The notes under the pieces were generated by a model. That model made no database searches. It worked only from the letters and a program-made list of their open reading frames with translations, and was not told the origin of the DNA. Below are positions 31,152 through 42,629 of a stretch of DNA of 64,000 nt, one piece after another (position 1 is the first letter of the stretch; every line of letters begins with the position of its first letter). Made by a program: the position numbers and the translations under genes. Location of the stretch: assembly GCF_932526225.1 (NCBI RefSeq), contig NC_064040.1, positions 13,802,856 to 13,866,855 of the forward strand, in the 5' to 3' direction. Source of the DNA: Nematostella vectensis. Its lineage: Eukaryota > Cnidaria > Anthozoa > Actiniaria > Edwardsiidae.

Positions 31152-32069
31152 GCCGAGACCATCAGGGCGTTCACTTGGGAAATACAGTGATTCGATTGGT
31201 TGGCGGGTTCCTGATTTACAGTGACATGGGATCTTGCAACTCAGATATAGTTACGCTGAAACCCAAAACCCGAAGGTCGTCGCACATATTTTTCGAATCA
31301 CGTTTTTTTGGCTTCTTTGACATTCTTTTGTATGCGTATGCTTCTGCAATTCGCAAAGAATTAGGCTCATATGCAATAATTTTGTGATCTCGATCGTGAT
31401 GTTTCGAAAATCAGGTTGGATGAGACACCATTTTAGGGTTATGAAGGTTGTTGAAAGGGAGAAGGGTTATTCCCCATCCAAATTCGATCTCCATCTTAAG
31501 CATTCTACCGAAGTCTGATATAACTTTTAGGTTCCTAGAATATATTGGGAAGATGGGGGTACCAGAAGAAAGAGAAACGAGCGCTTGAATATTTTAAATG
31601 TGCAAACTTAAATGATACTGGGGCAAGAAGACATTTCCGACATTGAAGTTTTTGGAAACTCGATAACAGGACGCTGCTCACGTTACGCTTGCTATCACCA
31701 TTTGGCAATAAAAAATAATTATTTTGACAACGTTATCTGCACGTTGTCTGGACAACAAAAGGCTGGTGTGAGTTTATCATTCATTTATTATATTATCATT
31801 ACGATTGGTAGACTTAAAAAGGCGGGAAGAAAAAATGGATGGACAAACAAAATAGCACGCATTGCAAGTGATGGCGGTATGAGAATTCTTCTTATTATTG
31901 ACATTGTTTACGCATTCCGCGGAAAAGGGGTATCTCAAATTACACACTTTTTTATAAGAACATCCTATCTTTCAGCTGAGGCTGGGACTTTGCAAAAAAA
32001 TAAAAAATAAAACAATAACAATAGTATTTCAAGGTTATTATTTTATCATTTAAGGTTGTTATTACAACC

Positions 32070-32487
32070 CCTTGGATCAGTTGTCTTTCCTTGCTTGGTC
32101 CCTCGCCCCCTCCCGTGACGCCCCTTGGATCAGTTGTCTACCCTTGCTCGGTCCCTCATCCCCTCCCGTCACGCCCCTTGGATCAGTTTTCTTCCCTTGC
32201 TTGGTCCCTCATCCCCTCCCGTCACGTCCCTTGGGTCAGTTGTCTATCCTTGCTTGGTCCCTTATCCCCTCCCGTCACGCCCCTTGGGTCAGTTATCTTC
32301 CCTTGCTTGGTCCCTCATCCCCTCCCGTCACGCCCCTGGGGTCAGTTGTCTTCCTTTGCATAGTCCCTTATCCCCTCCCGTCACGCCCCTTGGGTCAGTT
32401 GTCTTCCCTTTCTTGGTCCCTTATCCCCTACCGTCAAGCCCCTGGGGTCAGTTGTCTTCCCTTGCTTGGTCTCTCATCCTTCGCTGT
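32070..32487. repeat. 53-bp minisatellite, block A, about 8 units
   Basis: Unit CCCCTTGGGTCAGTTGTCTT followed by a C/T-rich half ending CCCTCCCGTCACG, 53 bp long. It lies upstream of ferritin copy 1 and is homologous to the longer array at 38235-39640. Open frames through it are composition effects. Confidence 0.95.
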
Positions 32488-32890
32488 TATAATCTGAAGG
32501 CTTTACAAGGTGTGTGTGTGGCTTCTGCCGCACCCCTACCGTGTCTACCGTGTTCCTTAGTTAACCCGACACTGACAGCCATGGAAAGCTTTCAGGCACG
32601 TACTGATAAGGGCTTAGCCAATGGGTGTCCGAGGAACGAACTACCCCCCCCCCCCCATGGGTGTGTCGGTTTGTTACCCTTGGGCTACCGTGACTTACGT
32701 AATGTTTACAATGTTGCTACGGCTACAGATGTCACCATTAACTTGTTACACTGCTAGTGCGCATGGCAAGCTACACACGTGATTATTATGATTGACAGCA
32801 TTCCAATCATTTTTGCAGTCAAAGTCTAAAAATGTACTAAAACCTAATTCTACCGACGGCTAGGTCTGAAGCCTACTTAGGTATACTTTG
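32488..32890. repeat. Dispersed ~400-bp repeat, copy 1 (partner at 46075-46590)
   Basis: Shares with 46075-46590 the ordered blocks CTTTACAAGG, ACTGACAGCCATGGAAAGCT, TACTGATAAGGGCTTAGCCA, GGGTGTGTCGGTTTGTTA, TTGACAGCATTCCAATCATT and CTACCGACGGCTAGGTCTGA. No coding capacity. It looks like a non-autonomous interspersed element; ends not defined. Confidence 0.8.
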
Positions 32891-33587
32891 TGTGAGCTCC
32901 CCTGTGAAAATTTTGCCATTTTCAAATAAATGAAATGCTTACGTCGCTGTTCTTACAGATTGTGGACTTTAAAAGCACACTAGCATACACACATTGGCAC
33001 CAGTCGGGCCAAGACGGGACGCTAGCACAGTCTATTACCCGTGCAGTTCGGCAACCATGGACAGCTGTTTCGTCCTTATTAGGACTCGTCAGCATGGCAT
33101 AGCCGGTTTTCCTCAGTTAAACTTCATCGGCAAAATGGTCGGATTAATGGTCCTCTAGCACATTAAACTATCATTAAAAAATCACACAACATCTCATACT
33201 GGCTGGAGGGAGGGCGATTTTAAGGGGTGTGGGCTACTTGGGTTTTGTGTAGAGTACAGTTAAAAATGAATACAAACAGTTAAGAAATATGTAATATCGT
33301 CTTTTATCAAGCAATCAATTTATACCTATAACGTTTTATACATATTTATGTAAACTCTGCATTCGTTTAAGAATAGAGAAAAAAAAAACGCTTAGAAAAG
33401 TGAGCCCTCCTTTCCCGCCAACACTGTTGTTGTTTGGAATTTTTCAATGTTTCTAATCTCAGTACTATTTATTCAATTTCCTTCTATTACCCCTATCCCC
33501 TCGGCATTTTCAATGCTCTAAAGAAGAGACTTTGTTATAAAATTTTGCAGGGCTCATAAGTAGGGGGCAATCATCTGTATTATGTAA

Positions 33588-34029
33588 GTGTCACGGCGTT
33601 TTTCTTAAGATCAGGCTATTTTTAGACGCCCGGATTAGCCAATCAGATGACAGGGCGGAAAAATTAGCTTCCACTAACAGTATCAAAATACTTTTGAATG
33701 ATAATATGGCCTCTCAGCGAGAGAATTTCGAGATCGAATATTGCTTTGCAAGAGCAAGAAAAAATATCCTCGTAGCAACATTTGAATCCACTTATAGAGA
33801 AAAATAATCCAAAGCTAGTAAGAAAATTTTCCTTTCTATGTGGCTAAAAGGATTAAGAAAGTAGGAGGCATATGACGATGTAGTGAGACTTTGAAAGGCA
33901 AGCGTCGTTTTTCCCCTTCTCGGTCGTCATTTTGGATTCCTTGAGAGAAAGTCAATTTTTCCGTCCTGTCATCTGATTGGCTAATCCGCGCGTCTAAAAA
34001 TAGCCTGATCCTTGGAAACGCCGTGACAC
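33588..34029. mobile_element. MITE, 442 bp, ~70-bp TIRs starting GTGTCACGGCG
   Basis: Both ends carry, inverted, GTGTCACGGCGTTT, then GATCAGGCTATTTTTAGACG and GGATTAGCCAATCAGATGAC, with few mismatches. The interior is AT-rich and non-coding. It is present in block B only. Confidence 0.88.
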
Positions 34030-34158
34030 AATTAGTACCAGAATATGGGCAAGTTGATTGCGCCCCTGTTTTATGTGAGCTTTAGGAAGGGGTACATGCC
34101 ATAGTCATAGTCATAATCAACACAAATATAGCAGTCATCACATTGATTTTATAATGCT

Positions 34159-34164
34159 TTTATT
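34159..34164 (-). promoter_or_regulatory. Poly(A) signal AATAAA of ferritin copy 2
   Basis: Minus-strand AATAAA about 270 nt beyond the copy 2 stop codon, in the same context as for copy 1. Confidence 0.6.
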
Positions 34165-34431
34165 AAGTCACTAGAAAAAAACAAGTCTAACAAAAGAAAA
34201 GAAAACAAAGATGCCCTTGTTAACAAAAAACGGCTCCCCTAATTCGTTTATCTATTAGATAAAATAGGGACCAGGGCACAGCAGTGCAAAGATAGAATTA
34301 TCCAAAGGCTTGCCATGAATTCCGATTTATGTGAACAAGGGCGGCGCTGTGTGTCACATCAAGGTTGATAAGATCTACTACGGTTCAAAGGTCAATCCAC
34401 TGGTTCAAGACTCAGTCTGGCATGCAGCCCT

Positions 34432-36126
34432 CTAGTCATCGAGGGTGTGCTTGTCGAACTGGAATTCTCCCAGGCCAGGGCCAACACGCTTCAGGTTGGT
34501 CATATGACCAGCAAGCTCCTTGATGGCTTCCACTTGCTCAGTCAGGTAATGCGACTCGAGCCAGTCTTGCATCTAAAAATCACACGAAATAAGGTTAGTA
34601 GGGCTTTAAAAAGTCAGGTTACTTTTCAGAACACAGGGAGCCCACGTACCTGGGAGTCACCGTGCTTCTCGGCGACCTTGTGCAGATCATGTAAGGCCTG
34701 GTTGACATGTTTTTCCAGGTCAAGAGCTGCCTGAATGACATCCTGTCCACAACCCCAGTCGTCGCGCTCAGGGCGCTAATATATGTAAAAATTCATGGGC
34801 GCTTAGCACACTAGCGAAGATGTAAATGATATAACATTACAGCAGGCCCTATGACTGAGTGTTGTGTAAGATAGTATAGACATAGAAAACAAATGCTCAA
34901 AAAACAAATATAAGAGAACTTTGATCTTATTTCTTAAACCTTGATGTCTTGAAGCACAATGCGGCCTCCACGTTGCAGCTGGAACTTGGCAAGCTGGAAA
35001 TGGAGACAGAGAGATAACAAGTTAAGCTATTGCCGCTGTTTTTATACAGTACGAATCATTTGATTTTTTATGCGAAAACAACATTTTATTTTGGATTCCC
35101 TTTTTACGCTTGTATTTCTTTTATCCTCCTCGCCCCCACACTCGTCTTGTAGGGTAGTAGCGTTTTACGACAGCACTAGAGCGTCGCACTTGGTGAACAC
35201 AACAAAAAGCGGTACTTACCTTCTCGGCATGCTCGCGCTCTTCATGCGAGGCCTCCATGAAGTACTTGTGGAATCCAGGCAAAGCTACATCATCACGGTC
35301 GAAATGAAAGGCCTGGTAAATAAGAGTAAACAAAATCTTGTAATGATAACAAGGACAAAATTTGAAGATTTTGACGAATAAAAAAAAACTAATACAATAC
35401 TATTGCAGAGTTGAATTTGAAGTTGAAGAAATGGGACAGACAAAATAAAAAACATTCAATATTTGACTTAAGGGCTTTGGAAATTTCAGAAAAAAATGTG
35501 AGAATGAACGACCTCTCAAAATGAAATGGTCTGCCCCTTACTCTGAAAATCACGAAATTCGTAAAACTAAGAGTAACAAGAGAGAGATATGTGAATAGAT
35601 CAAAGCTACCGCAAAGGACGCTGGGGCAAACCCGTGGTTTGACAGGTATGGATTGGTTGGAATACGACACCCGAATAAACATCACGTATCTTCTGGTCTT
35701 GCTGTTTGCCAAAGTCACGAGATGCGTTCGGGTCACGAGACGACGACTCGAACTTGACTCGAACTCTTTTAAGAGAGACCAGAGACTCAAAAATAGTCTC
35801 TAGGGAATCTAAAAAGTCAGTTCAATTTGGCGGAGGGTTATTTAAGTTAGAGGGCTTAGAGTTATTGAGGTTCTCAACTAGAATCACTTTATTTCTAGGT
35901 AACCGTATTAGGTTGATTTGTCGGGCCAAGTATTTAAACGTTCATTTGGTGTTGGCTCGATTTCATAAAATCTAACGCTACGCAAAAACAAATCGTTGGG
36001 TAAAATTCCGCCTTTACGCACCATCGACATGTAGACGTAGCTGGCGTACAACTCGAGGTTGATCTGCTTGTTGACGCCCGCCTCGGACTCCTCGTGATAG
36101 TTCTGACGGCAAACTGAGAACGACAT
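34432..36126 (-). CDS. FTH1: Ferritin, heavy-chain type, copy 2, complete
   Basis: Tandem paralogue of the ferritin at 29337-31012. Exons 36022-36126, 35220-35312, 34940-34993, 34650-34775 and 34432-34572 have exactly the same lengths and phases, giving 172 residues. It begins [20 protein letters not shown] and ends FDKHTLDD. All ferroxidase residues are retained (NLEL, EEREH, DLEK, TEQV). Residue changes relative to copy 1 are few and conservative, the splice sites are intact and the upstream TATA box and IRE are kept, so both copies look functional. The copies may differ in expression through promoter or IRE-loop differences; this is inference. Confidence 0.97.
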
Positions 36127-36196
36127 CTTGAACGAGTTTTATGGCAAGGATAAAAATAAAACTGAAAATTTTTGGAAATTCGTGTGTGAGTCCTGT

Positions 36197-36226
36197 TTCG
36201 GTTCAAACACTGTTGAAGCAGAAAAC
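36197..36226 (-). promoter_or_regulatory. Iron-responsive element (IRE) in the ferritin copy 2 5' UTR
   Basis: Minus strand: bulged C (36218), TTCAA (36213-36217), loop CAGTGT (36207-36212), TTGAA (36202-36206). Identical to the copy 1 IRE except that loop position 6 is T instead of A, which the CAGUGN consensus allows. Confidence 0.92.
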
Positions 36227-36257
36227 GGGGATCTAAGGTTCTCAGTGCAAACAACTC

Positions 36258-36265
36258 AATATATA
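36258..36265 (-). promoter_or_regulatory. TATA box (TATATATT) of ferritin copy 2
   Basis: Same motif and same distance from the IRE as in copy 1. Confidence 0.75.
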
Positions 36266-36648
36266 GCCGAGACTATCAGGGGCGTGCACCTGAGAAATAC
36301 AGTGATTTGATTGGTTGGCGGGTTCCTGATTTACAGTGACATGGGATCTTGCGGCTCAGATAGTTACGCTGAAATCCAAAACCCGAAGGTCGTGGCACAG
36401 TTTTTTATTTCGAGTCACGTTTTTTGGCTTCTTTGATTCTTTTGTTTGCGTATGCTTTTGCAATTGACAAAGGGTTAGACGCAATAATTTTGTGTCTCGA
36501 AGGCGTGTTTCGAAATTCAGGTTTGGATGAGACAATGAGACAGGGTTTTGAAGGTTGTTATGAGGGAGCGGGATTATTTCCCATCCAAATTCGATGATAT
36601 CTCCATAACTTTTAGATACGTAGAGTATATTGGGAAAGGGGGTAGCAG

Positions 36649-37376
36649 CAGTCTCGTACCCAGACGCCGCGCGGTGCATGACGGTCAGGATGCGGTTTCG
36701 GGGTCGGAATTCGCTTGGCGTCTGGCAGAATTCAGGAAATATTCTTACAAGTTTTTCAAATATCTAGCAAGCAGCGTTTTTATTACCGTTTTTTTTTATT
36801 TTTTTTGTGCACAAGTCCAAGGGCCTACCTACACACACTCGTTGTAAACCATTTAGTTTTATTTTCGGTGGTTCCCTGTTCAATTAGATGATATTTTCGT
36901 TTCGTAAAACCCAAGACGGCGGACGACACTGGTGAGCTCGATACATCATTTCATGAAATGAATTTGGATGGTCTGAATGTTCTGGCACTAATTTCAACTC
37001 ATACTGCTCTGGTTGGATTGTATTTATCAAAAATATACACTTTCAGAGATATAGTTCGAATACTGTCTTTATGTTCCCTAGAATAAGCTCTAGAGCGAGG
37101 AAGTCACTATTCGCACATGATCTTACGCAGAATTCCAAACTCCAGGAAAGTATTTAGGTTATTTCTGCAGTTGTCATGTGCACATGGAATTTTACAGGCA
37201 AGAAATGCAGTATGGATAGGTCCTTCTTCGTCTGTGAAAATTCGTAACATTTTTGCTCGCCGATTTCGTCTGCCATCTTGGATCTGTAATCTGCCAGTCG
37301 TTATTTTTTTCTGTCTTCGCTTCAGGATTCCTGTGTATGTCCGCGCAACAGCAAATAACGACTGGGTACGAGTCTG
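36649..37376. mobile_element. 728-bp DNA element with 9-bp target duplication
   Basis: Left end CAGTCTCGTACCCAG and right end, inverted, CAGACTCGTACCCAG. It is flanked by GGGTAGCAG on both sides (36640-36648 and 37377-37385). Block A has a single uninterrupted copy of the site (GGGTACCAG near 31557-31565), so this is a real insertion after the duplication. No transposase frame. The 8-9 bp duplication and CAG ends suggest hAT- or Mutator-type mobilisation. Confidence 0.9.
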
Positions 37377-38234
37377 GGGTAGCAGAACAAAGAGAAACAA
37401 GGGAGGGGGGAAGGGCAGGCTCCTTTAAGCCTTTAACTAAACGCTTGAATATTATAAATTTGCAAATTTCAATGAGACATTAGCCCTAGCATTGGAGTTT
37501 TGTCGTGTAGAAACGTGATCAGTGGCCTCTTGGAAACTCGATAACAGGACACTGCTCACATTACTCTTGCTATCACCATTTGGTAATGAAAAATAATTCT
37601 TTTTTTAGCACGTTACGTTATGTTGCCTTTAACCGTACTAGTCAAGTTTAGCGTTATACACCAAAGTTTCTGTACTTGAGTATTTGTACATGACACTTAC
37701 ATACAATTTTCGACTCCCAGACGGGGCGCTTATTTGAGGGAGGCGCTTATTCTACTAATACAGTTCCGTTGTCTCTATTTTGTCATTATTACAACTTGAA
37801 ATTTTTTTTTCTTTAATTTCAATAGACGCTTGTGAGACGTTATAACCCTTACTCAGCTTATGCATGCCTTCTGTTCGAAAATTAAATGTCCAAGCAACAG
37901 TAGTTCTAAATTTTTTGGACAACAAAAGGCCGGTGTAAGTTTATCATTAATTTGTTATATCATGGACAAACGAAATAGCACGCATTGCAACTCTATCAAA
38001 GTTTATGGCGGTATCAGAATTCTTCTTATGATTGACATGTTAGTAGAGGCTCCGTGATGTTTATGGGTTCCACGGAAAAGGGGTATCTCAAAATTTCAGC
38101 TAAAGCTGGGACTTTTTACTTCGGGGGCATTTAAAGGCTGAAAATATTCTTAACGATGCACAAATGATCAATAACAATAGTATTTCAAGGTTATTTTTTA
38201 TTATTTAAGGTTGTTATAACAACTCCTTGGATTA

Positions 38235-39640
38235 GTTGTCTTTCCCTCCTTGTTTGGTCCCTGAATCTCTCCCGTCGTGCACCTCGGTTCAGCTGGTCTC
38301 TCTTCCCCTCCTGTCACGCCTCTTGGGTCAGTTGTCTTTCTTTGCTTGGTCCCTCATCCCCTCCCGTCACACCCCTTGGGTCAGTTGTCTTCCCTTGCTT
38401 GGTCCCTCATCCCCTCCCGTCACGCCCCTTCAGTCAGTTGTCTTCGCTTGCTTGGTCCCTCATCCCCACCCGTCACGCCCCTTGGTTCAGTTGTCTTCCC
38501 TTGCTTGGTCCCTCATCCCCTCCCGTCATGTACTTTGGGTCAGTTGTCTTCCCTTGCTTGGTCCTTCATTCCCTCCCGTCACGCCCCTTCAGTCAGTTGT
38601 CTTCGCTTGCTTGGTCCCTCATCCCCTCCCGTCACGCCCCTGGGGTCAGTTGTCTTTCCTTGCTTGGTCTCTCATCCCCTCCCGTCACGCCCCTTGGGTC
38701 AGTTGTCTTCCATTGCTTGGTCTCTCATCCCCTCCCGTAACGCCCCTTTGGTCAGTTGTCTTACCTTGCTTGGTCTCTCATTCTCTTCCCGTCACGCCCC
38801 TTGGGTCAATTGTCTTCGCTTGCTTGGTCTCTCATTTCTTCCCGTCACGCCCTTGGGTATCAGTTGTCTTCCCTTTCTTGGTCTCTCATCCCCTCCCGTC
38901 ACGCCTCTTGGGTCAGTTGTCTTCGCTTGCTTGGTCTCTCATTCCCTCCCGTCACGCCCCTTGGGCCAGTTGTCCTTGCTTGCCTGATCTCACATTCCCT
39001 CTCGTCACGCCCCTTGGGTCAGTTGTCTTCGTTTGCTTGGTCTCTCATCCCCTTCCGTCACGCCCCTTGGGTCAGTTGTCTTCCCTTGCTTGGTCTCTCA
39101 TCCCCTCCCGTCACGCCCCTTGGGTCAGTTGTCTTCCCTTGCTAGATCCCTCATCCCCTCCCGTCACGCACCTTGAGTCAGTTGTCTTCCCTTGCTTGGT
39201 CCCTCATCCCCACCCGTCACGCCTCTTGGGTCAGTTGTCTTCCCTTGCTTGGTCCCTCATCCCCTTCCGTCACGCACCTTGAGTCAGTTGTCTTCCCTTG
39301 CTTGGTCCCTCATCCCCACCCGTCACGCCTCTTGGGTCAGTTGTCTTCCCTTGCTTGGTCCCTCATCCCCTTCCGTCACGCCCCTTGGGTCGGTTGTCTT
39401 CCCTTGCTTGGTCCCTCATCCCCTCCCGTCACGCACCTTGAGTCAGTTGTCTTCGCTTGCTTGGTCTCTCATCCCCTCCCGTCACGCCACTTGGGTCGGT
39501 TTTTTTCCCTTTCTTGGTCCCTGATCCCCTCCCGTCACGCCCCTTGGGTCAGTTGTCTTCCTTTGCTTGGTCCCTCATCCCCTCCCGTCACGCCCCTTGG
39601 GTCAGTTATCTTCTCTTGCTTGGTCCCTCACGTCGCGTCT
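38235..39640. repeat. 53-bp minisatellite, block B, about 26 units
   Basis: Same unit as 32070-32487 (CCCCTTGGGTCAGTTGTCTT... 53 bp) but about three times as many copies. Long plus-strand open frames here reflect the absence of stop codons in all three phases of the unit and are not genes. Confidence 0.95.
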
Positions 39641-39821
39641 GTTTCTTCATGTATTAGGTCGCTACCCGTCCTGCCCCGTTTTACAGCCACCCTCCCTCTC
39701 TATGCCCCTCTTCTCATTCATTCGCTCATTTTTCTCCTCTTTTTCATTCCCTCATCAGAACTCACATCAAAGGAATCTGTTGGTGAGCGACATCGCTTAA
39801 CTGTAAAAAAAAAACTGACGT

Positions 39822-41298
39822 TTAGTGTTTAAAACAAATATCAAGAGTTTCATTAAACTCCTCCTCATCAGCATCATTCAACAGGATGTCAAGACTGTCA
39901 GTCAACCCGTCATCAAACTCATCGCTACCATCACTAATACAAAAGCTGGCGAAGCTTCTGCAATCATCATCATCATCACCGTCATGAAATTCTGCCTTCA
40001 TCAATATCACTTCATCGTCATCATTATGATCTTTATCATTACCACCGTCATCTTCTGGCTTTATCAGGAATATTTGGTGGCAGTTGGCAGGGATGATGTG
40101 CACTGGGTCCACGAGGGGTATTACTCTTGGCTCGGGATCAGCGCAATCGTCTAGAGGAGCAAGGATCAGCGGCTCCCCGACAGGCAACGGCCTGCTCCTG
40201 ATTGGTACGGGTGCAATGACGTCACCAGGAATAAACTCAACAAATACCGGTAATGGCGCCTTGGACGAGAATGGAGATGGGGAGTATGTGGGCTGAGCTG
40301 ATCAGAGGTGAAGGACTCGGGGGAACTGTCCCAGGGAGACACGAACAGACGGTTAAACGGAGTGGGATTTCTTTTTTGGCTCTGAAGAGAGCTGTTCAAC
40401 ATGGAAACACTGTGTGTTGATTCGGGTGAGCGATTCCATGGGGACCCATCCCTGCATGAATAAGGGGAGGTGTTCCGTGGTGACATAGGGGAACGGTTCC
40501 ATGGTGACTCATCCCTCCATGGGTAAAGGGAGGTGTTCCGTGGTGACATAGGGGAACTGTTCCATGGTGACTCATCCCTCCATGGGTAAGAGGAGGTGTT
40601 CCCTGGTGACATAGGGGAACGGTTCCATGGTGACCCATCGCTCCATGGGTAAGGGGAGGTCTTCCGTGGTGACATAGGGGAACAGCTCCATGGTGACTCA
40701 TCCCTCCATGGGTAAGGGGAGGTGTTCCGTGGTGACATAGGGGAACTGTTCCATGGTGACTCATCCCTCCATGGGTAAGAGGAGGTGTTTCCTGGTGACA
40801 TAGGGGAACGGTTCCATGGTGACCCATCGCTCCATGGGTAAGGGGAGGTGTTCCGTGGTGACATAGGGGGACAGCTCCATGGGGACTCATCCCTCCATGG
40901 GTAAGAGGAGGTGTTTCCTGGTGACATAGGGGAACAATTCCATGGTGACCCATCGCTCCATGGGTAAGGGGAGGTGTTCCGTGGTGACATAGGGGGACAG
41001 CTCCATGGGGACTCATCCCTCTATGGGTAAGGGGAGGTGTTCCGTGGCGATCTAGGGGAACAGCTCCATGGGGACTCAAACCTCCATAAGTAAGGGGAAG
41101 TGCCCTGGGAGCTTCTTTCCCATGGACTGAGAGTACCGTTCCATGGGAACCCGTGAAGGAAGGTGTTAAATGTTGTCCCTGGAGACACACTAACCCCTCT
41201 ACCACTTTGTGGGGAGGCGCGGGCAGGTGATGATATTTGCCCTCGCGAAGGGGTCTCGTTGCTCTTTTTCTGTTTTTCTGTTTCATTCTCAAGAGCAC
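39822..41298 (-). CDS. Uncertain repeat protein gene with acidic C-terminal part
   Basis: I do not recognise this. On the minus strand 41110-40440 consists of about ten 63-bp units. One phase reads as 21-residue repeats of the type MSPRNTSPYPWRDESPWNRSP and runs into a non-repeat stretch (KRNPTPFNRLFVSPWDSSPE). A second phase, open from about 40296 to 39822, gives a protein-like acidic sequence (APLPVFVEFIPGDVIAPVPI near its start, then Asp-rich blocks, ending ETLDICFKH). The two phases overlap without a clear splice site, and a TAG interrupts the first repeat phase near 41022. It may be a repeat-containing gene with an unseen intron, a sequencing indel, or a decaying pseudogene. The 63-bp period (21 codons) favours coding ancestry. 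Confidence 0.3.
40440..41110. repeat. 63-bp tandem repeat, about 10 units
   Basis: Unit contains CCATGGTGACTCATCCCTCC, ATGGGTAAGGGGAGGTGTTC and GTGGTGACATAGGGGAAC, 63 bp apart. Several units share identical variants, indicating recent homogenisation in blocks. Confidence 0.95.
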
Positions 41299-41299
41299 A

Positions 41300-42629
41300 A
41301 CTCTATTTCGATGGAGAAAAATCTAGCCCGATAGCCGTAATTTTTATTTAGCTTCCCTTCTTTCATTTGCCGTCACTCACAAGAGCAAAAATAATGTAAG
41401 ATCATTATTTTTTAACGCTGTGTCTTTGATATGACCGGTAATCGGGAAAGCTCTCGAAATCGCAAAATTACCGGTAAGATGATTCAGAACTGCCAAGCGC
41501 TTGCTTATACGTTTATACTTGCCATTTTTATCAAGTAGAACACCTAGCAGAATTACTAAAGCGACGCGCGCAACGGTGGTCAACAAGCAAAACAAGCCAA
41601 GGCAAGTAACGCAGGTTTGATTGATAGGAACTTCGCCTCGCTGGTTGGCTAGTAAAGTTCTTGTCAATAGCTCATTTCACTTTTTTACAAAATGGCAAGT
41701 TGGCCACTCTAGCGCGCGTCAAACTGTAAGCAAGAGAGAGCGCGAATTCTAGCCGTAAAACCTGACTTTTAGTCCGTGTTCTTTTTGCTCTAACTCATAT
41801 AGCAACAGACTGATATTTTGATTAAGTGAGAGACATATTTGCGACTGAACTTATAAAAGAATAAAGGAAAATATTACCAACGATTTTGACTCTCACTTCT
41901 TAGCTTTTATCTTTACCTGAAGATCCTCGTACATTTTTCGTCGGAAATGGCCCTTTTCCCAAAAAAATGCTTTTGTATTTGATTTTTCCTTAATAAAAAT
42001 ATGCAAAATGAATGTCTCGTTTAGAGATCATATGAAGATGAAGTTAAGAGTGGTAGCTTTGACTTTCCCGCGCTTTTTTTCTTTTGAATCTCGAAAGTAC
42101 GGGGCAAATCTCACCCATAAGCCTCCAAAAACCCACACCTCACCTGGGACATGATTACGGCTTTGCTATTTGATTTATTCGGGAATTTTTTGTTGAATTT
42201 TTGGAGTCTTTTGCTTTGCATCTTCACAGTTTGTGAAAATATGGCAAATGACGAGTGCTGTGTTTTGAGACTGTTGCTTTATTTCTATGGTTACCGGCTG
42301 TCGCGATCTGGAGCGCGCGCCCAGGGTTAGTTTCGCGCGTTTCCGGTCATTCGAAATTTCGAAGATTTAAAAAACTCGTTTTGGAAGCACCTATTTTTAG
42401 ACCAATTACTTTAGATTTTCAAATTTTCAGGAACCATCCTTTCATTAATATCCAGTTTGATATTTAACAATTAGACTTGGTGTAAAAGATGCGCATGACC
42501 TTCTGGGTGACTTGTGTAGCAACACACAAAGCGCATGCTCGGCATGCTCTACCCTGTGAATTACCTGAAACACACAAAGCGCATTACCCGGGCGAGCGCG
42601 CGCGCGCGGTACGTTCTAAAGTAATTTTA
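41300..42629. other. Intergenic, no gene seen
   Basis: An open frame at 41377-41667 (minus) contains one hydrophobic stretch but no conserved motif or splice context. A (CG)n-rich tract occurs at 42592-42608 just before the next gene. Confidence 0.4.

Larger units (their letters stand above)
33219..39640. repeat. Segmental duplication block B (ferritin copy 2)
   Basis: Homologue of 28670-32487. It is longer because of a MITE (33588-34029), a 728-bp element (36649-37376), an extra ~300 bp near 37605-37905 and an expanded 53-bp array. The shared sequence continues on both sides of each insert. Confidence 0.88.

Noticed and set aside
31612-32010. 132-codon plus-strand frame in duplication block A
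   Set aside because: The frame is not preserved in the homologous part of block B and shows no recognisable domain.
38236-39832. Plus-strand frames with PSRPLGQLSSLAWSLI repeats
   Set aside because: Produced by the 53-bp array, which has no stop in any phase; no start or splice context.
41377-41667. 96-codon minus-strand frame with a hydrophobic stretch
   Set aside because: No conserved motif, no splice or regulatory context, composition like flanking DNA.
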